Shown here: piece after piece, positions 16,785-26,177 of the stretch
How the letters are laid out: every line of letters begins with the position of its first letter
Position numbering within the stretch: position 1 is the stretch's first letter
From: Pseudomonas brassicacearum
GTDB lineage: Bacteria; Pseudomonadota; Gammaproteobacteria; Pseudomonadales; Pseudomonadaceae
Assembly: GCF_003732265.1 (NCBI RefSeq)
Contig: NZ_MOBK01000011.1
Location: 62,001-126,000, forward strand
Direction: 5' to 3'
Length of the DNA: 64,000 nucleotides
Program-made: the position numbers and the translations under genes
Notes under the pieces: model-generated
Told to the model about the DNA's origin: nothing
Database searches by the model: none
Seen by the model: only the letters and a program-made list of their open reading frames with translations

Positions 16785-18065
16785 TCACGCGGTCAGCGAG
16801 TAGATCAACGCCGTAATCGCCACCAGGCCCACCGCCGTCACGAAGACATTGGACGCCTGCCCGCGATAACGCGCCATCGCCGGCACCTTGCGGATCGCGT
16901 ACATCGGCATCAGGAACAGAATCGACGCGATGACCGGACCACCGAGGGTTTCAATCATCCCGAGAATGCTCGGGTTCAGTGTCGCAACAATCCAGCACAC
17001 CACCAGCATGAACGCAGCGGTCATGCGGTCCAGAGCCTTCGGCGCCGGGCGCTTGCCGCTTTTGACGATCAGGCCTTTCAGACCTTCGCTGGCACCGATG
17101 TAGTGGCCCAGGAACGACTTGGAGATGGCCACGAAAGCAATCAACGGCGCCGCGAAGGCGATGGTCGGGTTGCTGAAGTGGTTGGCCAGGTACGACAGGA
17201 TCGACAGGTTCTGCGCCTTGGCTTCGGCCAGTTGTGCCGGCGACAGGGTCAGCACGCAACTGAAGACGAAGAACAGCACCATCACCACCATCAACAGGTG
17301 GGCGCGGGACAGGATCTGCGAGCTGCGCTCTTCGGCGTGTTCGCCGTAACGACGCTTCTGATCGACCGCAAACGCCGAGATGATCGGCGAGTGGTTGAAC
17401 GAGAACACCATCACCGGAATCGCCAGCCACAAGGTGTGCAGCAGCGCCGACGGTTCAGGCAGCGTGCTGGCGGTGGACAGAATGCCGCCGTTCCAGTGCG
17501 GGATCAGGAACACCGCCAAAAACAGCAGTGCAACGATGAACGGATACACCATCAGGCTCATGGCCTTGACGATCGCCTGTTCGCCGCAACGCACCACCGC
17601 CAGCAGGCCGAGGATCAGCACGAACGACAGCACTGCGCGCGGGGGCGGCATGATGTGCAGTTGATGCTCAAGGAAACTGCCCACCGTGTTGGTCAGTGCC
17701 ACGCTGTAAATCAGCAGGATCGGGAAGATCGCAAAGAAATACAGCAAGGTGATCAACGCACCGGCCTTGATGCCGAAGTGCTCTTCCACCACTTCGGTGA
17801 TGTCCGCGCCTTCGCGTCCGGACAGCACGAAGCGGGTCAGGCCACGGTGCGCGTAGAAGGTCATGGGGAACGCCAACACCGCCAGGATCAGCAGCGGCCA
17901 GAAACCGCCCAGCCCCGCGTTGATCGGCAGAAACAGCGTGCCGGCCCCGATGGCCGTGCCAAACAGGCCCAGCATCCAGGTGGTGTCATGACGATTCCAG
18001 CTCGAGAGAGTCGCTGGTGCCGCCGCTACATAGCGTTTGTCGACGCTATTGGCCTGATCATTCAT
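16785..18065 (-). CDS. HAAAP-type amino acid permease (serine/aromatic amino acid transporter-like)
   Basis: 426 aa from the ATG at 18065 with ggag upstream. About eleven transmembrane helices are visible; the first is TTWMLGLFGTAIGAGTLFLP, with the GTAIGAGxLFLP signature of the hydroxy/aromatic amino acid permease family (SdaC, TdcC, Mtr, TyrP). VFSFNHSPIISAF is the second conserved segment. It is probably a proton- or sodium-coupled inner-membrane symporter. Serine or threonine is more likely than Trp/Tyr, given the SdaC-like pattern. It is divergent from the LuxR-type regulator gene. Confidence 0.88.
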   Translation of the reverse strand: MNDQANSVDKRYVAAAPATLSSWNRHDTTWMLGLFGTAIGAGTLFLPINAGLGGFWPLLILAVLAFPMTFYAHRGLTRFVLSGREGADITEVVEEHFGIKAGALITLLYFFAIFPILLIYSVALTNTVGSFLEHQLHIMPPPRAVLSFVLILGLLAVVRCGEQAIVKAMSLMVYPFIVALLFLAVFLIPHWNGGILSTASTLPEPSALLHTLWLAIPVMVFSFNHSPIISAFAVDQKRRYGEHAEERSSQILSRAHLLMVVMVLFFVFSCVLTLSPAQLAEAKAQNLSILSYLANHFSNPTIAFAAPLIAFVAISKSFLGHYIGASEGLKGLIVKSGKRPAPKALDRMTAAFMLVVCWIVATLNPSILGMIETLGGPVIASILFLMPMYAIRKVPAMARYRGQASNVFVTAVGLVAITALIYSLTA

Positions 18066-18422
18066 CCGGTGGGATCTCCGCATTCCGGTCAGTTGCTACC
18101 CGGCCAGGACGAGTCGGAAAAAACCGACAGGCAGCGCCCTGGTCGAAACAGGGGCGCGATTGTCCGGGATTAATCAACAGAAGCAAAGACTTAGCTGAAG
18201 AATGGTTGTGCGGATCAATTTTCAGGGCGTTACACAGGAGCAAGCAGGGCTGTGTGCCGATACGGTCGTTTCTGATACCAACGTGTAGCACTCGGTAACA
18301 TCCAGCCCTGTTGCGGTGCGTCTTTTCCCTGACGTACCGGCGCCCGTCCCGCGAGGCAAGGCGCAACCCGCCATGGCGTAGTTTGTGCATCCAATCGCAC
18401 TCCACTCCTGTCTGAAACCGCC
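18066..18422. promoter_or_regulatory. divergent intergenic region between permease and LuxR-type regulator
   Basis: No gene. A pair of complementary octamers (cagggctg near 18,247 and cagccctg near 18,302) brackets about 50 nt and could form a hairpin or operator. No clear promoter boxes could be assigned. Confidence 0.4.
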
Positions 18423-19271
18423 ATGCGCCCCAAGGAACTCAAACTCTGGACCACCGGTGTCGCTCACCTGCTTGACCTGCCTGCAGGGCATGCGCGGTTA
18501 TCGGCGTTGAGCCATTGGTTGCGCCAAGTGTGTCCGGTCGATCATTTCGTCCTGTTCGTCTACGAAGGCAATCACCGACCGTTGGCGCTGTTCGACACCT
18601 TTGCCGCCGACAAGCGTGCGGTGTATGTCGATGACTACCAGTGCGGTCCGTATCTGCTCGATCCGTTCTACCTCGCCTGCACCCGCGGACAACCGGCGGG
18701 ACTGTGGCGCTTGCGCCAGTTCGCGCCCGACCACTTCTACCTCGGCGAGTACTACCTGACTTATTACCAGCAGACCGGCCTGGCCGAAGAAGTGGCATTT
18801 TTTGTCGAGCTCGGCGACGGCGCCATGGCCGTTCTATCGCTGATGCGCTCCTCCGCCAGTTGCGCGTTCAGCCGCGACGAAATGCAGTTGATCGAGTGCG
18901 CACAGGCCGTCGTCGAACAAGTCGTCAACGAAGCCTGGCGCTTGCGTCAGGCGCAACAACCGCGCCCGGCGCAAGACCTCGACTTCAAGATCCGCGAAGC
19001 GTTCGATCAGTTCGGTGCGCACATCCTTACCGGCCGCGAACAGGAAGTGGTGCAGTTGCTGCTGCGCGGTCACTCCAGTGCCTCGGTGGCCGAGCAACTG
19101 AGCATCAGCCCCGGCACGGTGAAGATTCACCGCAAGAACATCTACGCCAAGCTCGGCATCGGCAGCCAGTCCGAGTTGCTTGGGCTGTTTATCCGCGATC
19201 TCACAGAAAATCAGCTGCAAGCTTCAAGCGACAAGCTGCAAGAAACCCGTAGCCGCGCCGTCAACTTGTAA
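18423..19271 (+). CDS. LuxR-type helix-turn-helix transcriptional regulator
   Basis: 282 aa. The C-terminal GerE/LuxR HTH reads LTGREQEVVQLLLRGHSSAS then VAEQLSISPGTVKIHRKNIY (about 200-255). The N-terminal domain has no autoinducer-binding motif that I recognise. It lies upstream of the ABC-transporter/aldehyde-dehydrogenase genes on the same strand, 117 bp away, and is their likely local regulator (position only). The last fifteen or so codons and the stop lie within a repeated element (see 19,212-19,295), so the C-terminal tail is probably not conserved. Confidence 0.88.
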   Translation: MRPKELKLWTTGVAHLLDLPAGHARLSALSHWLRQVCPVDHFVLFVYEGNHRPLALFDTFAADKRAVYVDDYQCGPYLLDPFYLACTRGQPAGLWRLRQFAPDHFYLGEYYLTYYQQTGLAEEVAFFVELGDGAMAVLSLMRSSASCAFSRDEMQLIECAQAVVEQVVNEAWRLRQAQQPRPAQDLDFKIREAFDQFGAHILTGREQEVVQLLLRGHSSASVAEQLSISPGTVKIHRKNIYAKLGIGSQSELLGLFIRDLTENQLQASSDKLQETRSRAVNL

Positions 19272-19295
19272 CTTGCCACTTGCAGCTTGAAGCTG
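19212..19295. repeat. inverted repeat of aagctgcaagcttcaagc type overlapping a gene end
   Basis: Left arm cagctgcaagcttcaagc...aagctgcaag and right arm cttgcagcttgaagctg are complementary. This family differs from the main REP type. It begins inside the LuxR-type gene and spans its stop codon. Confidence 0.7.
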
Positions 19296-19388
19296 CCCCT
19301 ATCCCCCAAGGGATATATACAGCGCAAATCCACGATTGCTAGTTTGGCTCCCGACGCAATGATTGATCACTGCAAGGGGAGCCGCACC

Positions 19389-20504
19389 GTGAATGACAAC
19401 CAGCCAAGCGATATCGAATTCTGCAATGTGGTCAAACGCTATGGCGAGGTGGCGGCCGTCAATGGCCTGAATTTCGCTGTTCGTCGTGGCTCGTTCCATT
19501 CTTTCCTCGGCGGCTCGGGCTGCGGCAAAACCACGACCCTGCGCATGATTGCCGGCTTCGAACAACCTACCAGCGGCGAAGTACGCCTGGCCGGCAAAAA
19601 CGTCGCCGGCATACCGGCGTTCGAACGGCCGGTGAACATGGTGTTCCAGCACTACGCCCTGTTCCCGCACCTGACGGTGGCGCAGAACATCGCTTACGGC
19701 CTGCGCTATCGCACGCCGCGCCCGGACAAGAAAACCCAATTGCGCATGGCCGATGAGGCCCTGGAAATGGTTCGCCTCAGCGGTTTCGGCCAGCGTAAAC
19801 CGAGTGAACTCTCCGGCGGCCAACAGCAACGCGTCGCCCTCGCCCGGGCGCTGGTCAACAAACCGACCGTGCTGTTGCTCGACGAGCCACTGGCGGCGCT
19901 CGACCGCAAGCTGCGCAAGGAAATGCAATCCGAACTGCTGCGCCTGCAGCGCGAGGTCGGCATCACCTTCGTGCTGGTCACCCACGACCAGGAAGAAGCC
20001 CTGTCGATGAGTGACAGCATCAGCGTGATGCACAACGGTTCGATCATCCAGACGGCCACCCCGGAACAACTGTACGAAGCCCCGGCCAGTCGTTACGTCG
20101 CCGACTTCATCGGTGAATCCAATCTGTTCAACGGCACCGTGCGCCACCTGCACGGCAATTCGGTGGTGCTGCGGACCGAGCAAGGCCTGGAGCTGACCAG
20201 CCCGCTGACGCCAACCGGCAATGCCCTTAGCGCTGATGCCGCCGGTTGCATCGCGGTGCGCCCGGAGTTGATCAGCATTGCCGGTGCCCACGCCGAACTG
20301 GCCCGTGAAGTGACGCTGCAAGGCTGCGTAGAAGACCGCATCTACCTCGGCAATTCCACCGAATACCGCGTGCGCACCCAGGCCTTTGGCGTGGTCTGCG
20401 TGCGGGTGCCGCGCCAGCAGGATCACGGCGCCAATGCATTCGAACACGGCGCAGCAGTGAGCGTCGGCTGGGATCACGCCAATGGCCTGGCCATGGCGTT
20501 GTAA
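19389..20504 (+). CDS. polyamine-type ABC transporter ATP-binding protein (PotA-like)
   Basis: 371 aa from a GTG at 19389, which has ggggag 7 nt upstream. The Walker A loop GGSGCGKTT, the signature LSGGQQQRVALARAL, Walker B VLLLDEPLAALD and the H-loop VTHDQEEA are intact. A C-terminal TOBE-like regulatory domain follows. It energises the adjacent permeases at the inner membrane. It is first gene of the operon ATPase / binding protein / permease / permease / aldehyde dehydrogenase. Confidence 0.92.
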   Translation: MNDNQPSDIEFCNVVKRYGEVAAVNGLNFAVRRGSFHSFLGGSGCGKTTTLRMIAGFEQPTSGEVRLAGKNVAGIPAFERPVNMVFQHYALFPHLTVAQNIAYGLRYRTPRPDKKTQLRMADEALEMVRLSGFGQRKPSELSGGQQQRVALARALVNKPTVLLLDEPLAALDRKLRKEMQSELLRLQREVGITFVLVTHDQEEALSMSDSISVMHNGSIIQTATPEQLYEAPASRYVADFIGESNLFNGTVRHLHGNSVVLRTEQGLELTSPLTPTGNALSADAAGCIAVRPELISIAGAHAELAREVTLQGCVEDRIYLGNSTEYRVRTQAFGVVCVRVPRQQDHGANAFEHGAAVSVGWDHANGLAMAL

Positions 20505-20543
20505 ATCATCGACTCGATTCATCAACCGGATGTGGAGCGTGCT

Positions 20544-21686
20544 ATGGACCAGAAGACGTTTATCAAAACCCTGCGCAGTTGGCAGAACGGCTCGATCAGT
20601 CGTCGCGAATTTCTTGGCCGCACCGGCCTGGGGATTGCCGCCGCCGTGGTCGCGACCAACATGCCCGGCCTGCTGACGTCCAGTGCAGAAGCGGCCGAAC
20701 AGGCCAAGCTGGGGGATCGCCTGTCACTGGCGACGTGGCCGAACTACCACAGCCAGGAAAACCTCGACACCTTCGGCAAAACCACCGGCGCCCGCGTCTC
20801 GATGAGCGTGTTCGGCTCCAACGAAGAAATGCTCGCCAAGTTGCAAGCCGGTGGCAGTGGCTGGGACGTACTGGTACCGACCAACTACACCATCAGCACT
20901 TACGTCGGCCTGGGCTTGATCGAGCCGCTGGACCTGTCGCGCATTCCCAACTTCGATGCCTCGGCCTTCCAGCAAAAATTCATGGCCCAAGGCACCGTGG
21001 ACGGCAAGGTGTACGCGGTGCCGAAAAACTGGGGCACCACCGGCATGCTCTACGACGCCGGCAAACTGAAGAACGGGCCGAGCAGCTGGAAAGAGTTCTG
21101 GGCCGCCGCCCAAGGCCCTGCCAGCGGCCGGACGATGGTTCACGATTACCAGTTGACCGCCATCGGCAACGCCCTCAAAAGCTTCGGCTACAGCTTCAAC
21201 TCCCTCGACCCAAAAGAATTGGCCGACGCGGAAAAACTGCTGATCGAGGTCAAGCCGCACCTGTTCGCCATCAACTCCGACATTCAGCCATCCATGCGCA
21301 GCGGCGATGCCTGGCTCGCGATGTCATGGACCGGCGACGCCTCGCAATTGCACCGCGACAACGCGCAGATGCAGTTCGAACTGGGCAAGGAAGGTGGCGA
21401 ACTGTGGAGTGATTTCTTTGCCATCCCGAAAAGCTCGGAGCACAAGGACGCGGCCTACGCCTTCATCAATTACCTGCTCGACCCCCAGCACAACAAGCTT
21501 GAAGTGTTGAGTCACGGCTACCCGAGCGGCGACAAGCGCGTCGATGCGTTGCTTCCCACCGCGATGCTCGACGATCCGATCATGTACCCGGCCGCCGAAG
21601 CACTCAGCCCACTGGAGTTCGGCGCCGCGGCAACACTCACCAGCCCGGCGCGCGCCGAACTGATGGCGCGTTTCAAGTCCGCCTGA
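20544..21686 (+). CDS. polyamine-type ABC transporter substrate-binding protein, Tat-exported
   Basis: 380 aa from the ATG at 20544 with ggag 6 nt upstream. SRREFLGRTGLGIAAAVVA is a twin-arginine signal, so the folded protein is probably exported by Tat to the periplasm. The mature part has the PotD/PotF fold (LATWPNYHSQENL..., PKNWGTTGMLYD, LAMSWTGDA). The ligand is probably a polyamine or similar cationic amine. It is the second gene of the transporter operon. Confidence 0.9.
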   Translation: MDQKTFIKTLRSWQNGSISRREFLGRTGLGIAAAVVATNMPGLLTSSAEAAEQAKLGDRLSLATWPNYHSQENLDTFGKTTGARVSMSVFGSNEEMLAKLQAGGSGWDVLVPTNYTISTYVGLGLIEPLDLSRIPNFDASAFQQKFMAQGTVDGKVYAVPKNWGTTGMLYDAGKLKNGPSSWKEFWAAAQGPASGRTMVHDYQLTAIGNALKSFGYSFNSLDPKELADAEKLLIEVKPHLFAINSDIQPSMRSGDAWLAMSWTGDASQLHRDNAQMQFELGKEGGELWSDFFAIPKSSEHKDAAYAFINYLLDPQHNKLEVLSHGYPSGDKRVDALLPTAMLDDPIMYPAAEALSPLEFGAAATLTSPARAELMARFKSA

Positions 21687-21717
21687 TCGCCTGACCATGG
21701 CCAATGAGGAGTCACCC

Positions 21718-22635
21718 ATGAATGCTGCCGCCCACCCGCAAACGGTGCAGCCGGGCAATGCCCTGTCAATCGAGGTACGCCAACGGCGCAGCCTCGGCCG
21801 GCGGATCACCCTGCTGATGCTCTTGCCTTCGACCTTGTGGTTCCTGCTGCTGTTATTGATGCCGCTGGTGATCATCCTGGTCTTCAGTTTCGGCGAGCGC
21901 AGTGCCGTGGGCGGCTACGCCGGTGGCTTCACCCTGGCCAACTACCTGAACCTCGGCTCGCGTGGCGCGGCATTCAGCAACACGCTGATGCTGGCGCCAC
22001 TGGGCACCCTGGTGTGCCTGGTCGCGGCCTACCCGCTGGCGTACTTCCTGGCGGTCAAGGTCACCCGTAACCGCTCGCTGTTGCTGACGCTGGTGATCGT
22101 ACCGTTCTGGACCAGTTTCCTGATCCGCACCTACGCCTGGATCTTCATCCTCAGCGGCAAGGGCATCCCCGCCCTGCTCGCCAGTCTTGGGCTGGAAAAC
22201 GTGCGGCTGATCAACACACCGTGGGCGGTGCTGATCGGTATCGTCTACGGCTACCTGCCACTGATGGTGTTTCCGATTTACGTCAGCCTCGAAAAACTCG
22301 ACAAACGCCTGCTCGAAGCCTCTGCCGATCTCGGTGCCAGCGCGTTCGAGAGCTTCCGGCGGATCACCTTGCCGCTGTCCGCGCCGGGAATCATCACCGG
22401 CGTGATGCTGGTGTTCATCCTGTTGATGGGCGAGTTCCTGATCCCGGCGATTCTCGGCGGCGGCAAAGTGTTTTTTGTCGGCAACGCGCTGGTCGACCTG
22501 TTCTTGCAGTCGCGTAACTGGCCGTTCGGCAGTGCGCTGGCAATGACGCTGGTGGCGATGATGCTGCTGATCATCGGCGTGTATCTGAAACTGGTGGCGC
22601 GCTACGGCGGCCGCCCTGCCGATGGAGGGTTGTGA
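21718..22635 (+). CDS. ABC transporter permease (PotB-like)
   Basis: 305 aa from the ATG at 21718, preceded by gaggag; an ATG at 21697 lacks a site. Six hydrophobic segments are visible, including LLMLLPSTLWFLLLLLMPLV. The EAA loop is EASADLGASAFESFRRITLP, which contacts the ATPase. It overlaps the next gene's ribosome-binding region (stop 22633-22635, next ATG 22637), so the two permeases are translated in tandem. Confidence 0.9.
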   Translation: MNAAAHPQTVQPGNALSIEVRQRRSLGRRITLLMLLPSTLWFLLLLLMPLVIILVFSFGERSAVGGYAGGFTLANYLNLGSRGAAFSNTLMLAPLGTLVCLVAAYPLAYFLAVKVTRNRSLLLTLVIVPFWTSFLIRTYAWIFILSGKGIPALLASLGLENVRLINTPWAVLIGIVYGYLPLMVFPIYVSLEKLDKRLLEASADLGASAFESFRRITLPLSAPGIITGVMLVFILLMGEFLIPAILGGGKVFFVGNALVDLFLQSRNWPFGSALAMTLVAMMLLIIGVYLKLVARYGGRPADGGL

Positions 22636-22636
22636 C

Positions 22637-23464
22637 ATGTGGCTGCGCAGCTATTCGACCTCGCTGTACCTGTTTCTCTACGCGCCGATCGCGTTGATCG
22701 TGCTGTTCAGTTTCAACGCCGGGCGCAGTGGCCTGGCCTTCGAATGCTGCTCGGTGCAATGGTTTGGTCGCGCCTTCGGCAACCCGTTCATCATGGAAGC
22801 GCTGGGGCACAGTGCGTTCATCGCCTTCACTTCGGCAGTGATTGCCACCTTGTTCGGCACCCTGGCCGTGTTCGGCCTGCAACGCGCGGGTAAAAAAGTA
22901 CGCCTGTTGTTCGATGCACTGACCTATTGCGCGATCATCGTGCCGGGCATCGTCATCGGCATCTCGACGCTGATTGCGTTCATTACCCTGTTCGACCTGA
23001 TCAACCCGCTGCTGGCGAGCTGGATACCGAATGTGCCGCGTCTGAACATGGGTTTTGCCACGGTGATTGCTGCGCATTCGCTGTTTACCATGGCGCTGGT
23101 CATGGTGATCGTGCGCAGCCGCGTCGACTCGCTGGACAAGGCCTTGCTCGAAGCTTCAGCGGACCTCTATGCCCCACCCATGCAAACGTTCTGGCGGGTG
23201 ACCCTGCCGCAGATCAGCCCGGCAATCATGGCCGGATTCCTGCTGGCGTTCACCTTCAGCTTCGACGACTTCATCATTGCGTTCTTCGTTGCGGGTTCCG
23301 AAACGACGTTGCCGATCTACATCTTTTCATCGATCCGCCGCGGCGTGACGCCAGAGATCAACGCGGTCTCGACCGTCATTATCTGCGCCTCGCTGGCCCT
23401 GCTATTCACTTCCCGCTCTCTGCAAAACCGCCGCACTGGCGTCCAGGAGTCCAACCATGCGTGA
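22637..23464 (+). CDS. ABC transporter permease (PotC-like)
   Basis: 275 aa from the ATG at 22637 with ggagg upstream. Six transmembrane segments are visible. The EAA loop is EASADLYAPPMQTFWRVTLP. It pairs with the PotB-like subunit to form the translocation channel. Its stop overlaps the start of the aldehyde dehydrogenase gene by 8 bp, tying uptake to oxidation in one operon. Confidence 0.9.
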   Translation: MWLRSYSTSLYLFLYAPIALIVLFSFNAGRSGLAFECCSVQWFGRAFGNPFIMEALGHSAFIAFTSAVIATLFGTLAVFGLQRAGKKVRLLFDALTYCAIIVPGIVIGISTLIAFITLFDLINPLLASWIPNVPRLNMGFATVIAAHSLFTMALVMVIVRSRVDSLDKALLEASADLYAPPMQTFWRVTLPQISPAIMAGFLLAFTFSFDDFIIAFFVAGSETTLPIYIFSSIRRGVTPEINAVSTVIICASLALLFTSRSLQNRRTGVQESNHA

Positions 23465-24929
23465 TCAGCTTTATATCAACGGCGAGTGGGTCAGTCCGGA
23501 CCTGGGCGGTTATCTGGACGTCATCGACCCGGCCACCGAAGCCGTTTTCCATCGGGTAGCCGCGGGCACCGAAGAAGACATCGATCACGCGGTGCGCGCC
23601 GCACGCCGAGCCTTTGATAACGGCTGGAGCCAGACCACCGGCGCCGAACGCGCGCAATGGCTGGAGGCATTGGCTGATGAACTGGAAAACAGCCACGCGG
23701 CCCTGGCCGAACTGGAAGTGCGTGACAACGGTAAACCATTGCCCGAAGCGCAGTGGGACGTCGGCGATGCCATTGGTTGCTTCCGTTACTACGCCGGCCT
23801 GGCCCGCGAACTGGATCAGCAGCAGGATCAACCGCTGGCGTTGCCGGACGCACGCTTTCGCTGCCGTATCCGTCATGAGCCGATTGGCGTCGCCGGGCAG
23901 ATCATTCCCTGGAATTACCCTTTGTTGATGGCGGCGTGGAAAGTCGCGCCGGCCCTGGCTGCAGGCGCCACGGTGGTGTTGAAACCGTCCGAGCTGACGC
24001 CGCTCACCGCGCTGGAGCTGGCCGCAGCCGCCGACCGTATCGGTTTGCCCGCCGGGGTATTGAACGTGGTCACCGGCCTCGGTGCCGACGCCGGCAGCCC
24101 GCTCACCGAGCATCCCGGCGTAGACAAGCTGGCCTTTACCGGCAGCGTGCCCACCGGGGCGAAAATCATGTCGGCGGCCGCCCGCGACATCAAGAACATC
24201 AGCCTCGAACTGGGCGGAAAGTCTGCCTTCATCGTATTCGACGACGCCGATGTCGAGGCGGCGGTGGAATGGATTCTGTTCGGGATTTTCTGGAACCAGG
24301 GCCAGGTGTGCAGCGCCACGTCACGCCTGCTGGTGCAGGAAAACATTGCCCCGCGCCTGGTCGAACGACTGGTGGAGGAAACCCGCAAGATCAGTATCGG
24401 CCCGGGCATGGAACCCGGTGTCCTGCTCGGCCCGCTGGTCAGTCAAAGCCAGCATGACAAGGTCCTTGGTTTCATTGATCAAGGCCTCGCCAGCGGCGCT
24501 CGCCTGCTCACCGGCGGTCGGCGGCCGACGCATTTGTCTGAGGGGTATTTCATCGAACCGGCGATCTTCGACGAGCCGGGACACAGCAGCATTCTCTGGC
24601 GCGAAGAGGTGTTCGGCCCGGTGCTGTGCATCAAGCGTTTCAAGACCGAAGAGCAAGCGGTGCAAATGGCCAACGCCAGCCGCTTCGGCCTCGCCGCCGC
24701 GGTAATGAGCGCTGATTTGCAACGCACCGCCCGCGTCGCCAACCAGTTACGGGCGGGAATCATCTGGGTCAACTGTTCGCAGCCAACCTTCGTCGAAGCC
24801 CCGTGGGGCGGGATGAAACACAGCGGCATTGGCCGCGAGCTGGGCCAGTGGGGCCTGCACAATTATCTGGAGGTGAAGCAAGTCACCGAGTACATCAGCG
24901 ACCAGGCGTGGGGCTGGTACCTGAAATAG
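23457..24929 (+). CDS. NAD(P)-dependent aldehyde dehydrogenase (betaine-aldehyde/aminoaldehyde type)
   Basis: 490 aa. Family hallmarks are GQIIPWNYPLLMA (coenzyme site), FTGSVPTG, LELGGKSAFIVF (general-base Glu) and NQGQVCSATSRLLVQ (nucleophilic Cys). Such enzymes oxidise aminoaldehydes such as betaine aldehyde or 4-aminobutanal. It is translationally coupled to the polyamine-type transporter, so oxidation of an imported amine's aldehyde is the probable role. An amine oxidase or transaminase to make the aldehyde is not in this operon. Confidence 0.9.
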   Translation: MRDQLYINGEWVSPDLGGYLDVIDPATEAVFHRVAAGTEEDIDHAVRAARRAFDNGWSQTTGAERAQWLEALADELENSHAALAELEVRDNGKPLPEAQWDVGDAIGCFRYYAGLARELDQQQDQPLALPDARFRCRIRHEPIGVAGQIIPWNYPLLMAAWKVAPALAAGATVVLKPSELTPLTALELAAAADRIGLPAGVLNVVTGLGADAGSPLTEHPGVDKLAFTGSVPTGAKIMSAAARDIKNISLELGGKSAFIVFDDADVEAAVEWILFGIFWNQGQVCSATSRLLVQENIAPRLVERLVEETRKISIGPGMEPGVLLGPLVSQSQHDKVLGFIDQGLASGARLLTGGRRPTHLSEGYFIEPAIFDEPGHSSILWREEVFGPVLCIKRFKTEEQAVQMANASRFGLAAAVMSADLQRTARVANQLRAGIIWVNCSQPTFVEAPWGGMKHSGIGRELGQWGLHNYLEVKQVTEYISDQAWGWYLK

Positions 24930-25060
24930 TCGCTCTCGGATCAGAGGCTCACTCCCACAAACGGCATGTGGATGTTTCGTCGCCAGATGACAGCTTTCGC
25001 TTGATAAAGGACATTCGTCATGTATTTTTAACTGACCGGCCTTTTTTCTGGAGACATCCC

Positions 25061-25444
25061 ATGCCACTGGTTCGTGTCGACATCAAAAAACACCAAGACC
25101 CTACCTTCGCCAAACGCGTCGGCCAGCTGATTTACGCGGCCATGCACACTGCCATTGCCGTACCGGAGAACGATAACTTCCAGATCCTGACGGAGCACGA
25201 TGAACACCATTTCATCTTCGACCCTGGATACCTGGGCATCAACCGCACCGACAATCTGGTGATCATCCAGATCACGCTGAGCGAAGGCCGCACCGACGAG
25301 AAGAAAAAGCTGCTCTACAAAACCATCGCCGAGAACCTGAACCGCGAACTGGCGGTACGCCTGGAGGATGTTTTCATCAATCTGGTGGAAGTTAAAAAAG
25401 AGAACTGGTCGTTCGGCAACGGGATTGCCCAATATGCCCTTTGA
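25061..25444 (+). CDS. tautomerase family protein
   Basis: 127 aa from the ATG at 25061 with ctggag upstream; the larger frame overlaps the preceding gene and is not used. Pro2 follows the initiator Met (MPLVRVDIKK), as required for the catalytic N-terminal proline of the tautomerase superfamily. The beta-alpha-beta repeat is visible (LVIIQITLSEGRTDEKKKLL). It is larger than 4-oxalocrotonate tautomerase (about 62 aa) and resembles fused or MSAD-like members. The substrate is unknown. Confidence 0.85.
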   Translation: MPLVRVDIKKHQDPTFAKRVGQLIYAAMHTAIAVPENDNFQILTEHDEHHFIFDPGYLGINRTDNLVIIQITLSEGRTDEKKKLLYKTIAENLNRELAVRLEDVFINLVEVKKENWSFGNGIAQYAL

Positions 25445-25474
25445 TTCCACACCTTTCATACCTGTGAGCCACTG

Positions 25475-26074
25475 ATGCCGCGAGTTTCCCGCAAGCAAGC
25501 CGACCTCAACCGCGAAATCATCGTCGAGGCCGCCACGCGGCTGTTTCGCGAGCGAGGCCTGCACGGCATCAGTGTCGTCGACGTCATGGGCGCCGCAGGC
25601 CTTACCCATGGCGGCTTCTATGGGCATTTCGAGTCCAAGGAGGCATTGGCGCAGGAAGCCAGCGGTCGGGCGTTCGAGCAGTCGGCTGAACGCTGGCGGG
25701 AACGGATCGCCGCCCATGTCGACGACAAGGACGCCGCTCGTCGCGCGCTGATCGAGCCTTACCTGTCGCCGGCCAGTCGCGACAACCCGGGTGACAGTTG
25801 CCCGGTGGCGGCCTTTGCCGGGGACATGTGCCACGAAGCGGCCGACAGTGGTTTGCGCCAGACCTTCATGGACGGGCTCAACCGGCTCCTGAAATCCTAT
25901 GGTTCGCTGCTGGATTCAGGCGATGCCGATGCGGATCGACAACAGGCGCTGGTGGAGTACTCGCTGATGGTGGGCGCCCTGACCCTGGCCCGCGCCAGCC
26001 GCGGTGAGGCGGTATCGGATGAAATTCTCGACGCCGCACGCACCTTTCTGACTTCAAAGGGTTCATCAAACTGA
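25475..26074 (+). CDS. TetR/AcrR family transcriptional regulator
   Basis: 199 aa. The HTH is at about 12-58 (NREIIVEAATRLFRERG ... GLTHGGFYGHFESKEAL), followed by a ligand domain with SCPVAAFAGDM, typical of the group with a TetR_C-like helical bundle. It follows the tautomerase gene by 30 bp, so it may regulate it or be co-transcribed. The effector is unknown. Confidence 0.88.
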   Translation: MPRVSRKQADLNREIIVEAATRLFRERGLHGISVVDVMGAAGLTHGGFYGHFESKEALAQEASGRAFEQSAERWRERIAAHVDDKDAARRALIEPYLSPASRDNPGDSCPVAAFAGDMCHEAADSGLRQTFMDGLNRLLKSYGSLLDSGDADADRQQALVEYSLMVGALTLARASRGEAVSDEILDAARTFLTSKGSSN

Positions 26075-26177
26075 ACATCCGCGTGTGCGACTGTTGGCCG
26101 TTGCTAAACTGTTCGGGAGCCCGCAATCTGAAGCAACGTTCGAGCCCCGACAATTCCGATGCCCACAGGAGCGCAGC

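Noticed and set aside
15386..18173. long plus-strand frames opposite the SulP and HAAAP transporter genes
   Set aside because: Translations are rich in Gln, His and Arg, the usual antisense of membrane helices, and overlap supported genes.
18246..18311. possible riboswitch upstream of the LuxR-type regulator
   Set aside because: Only one 8-bp complementary pair is visible; too little structure for a claim.
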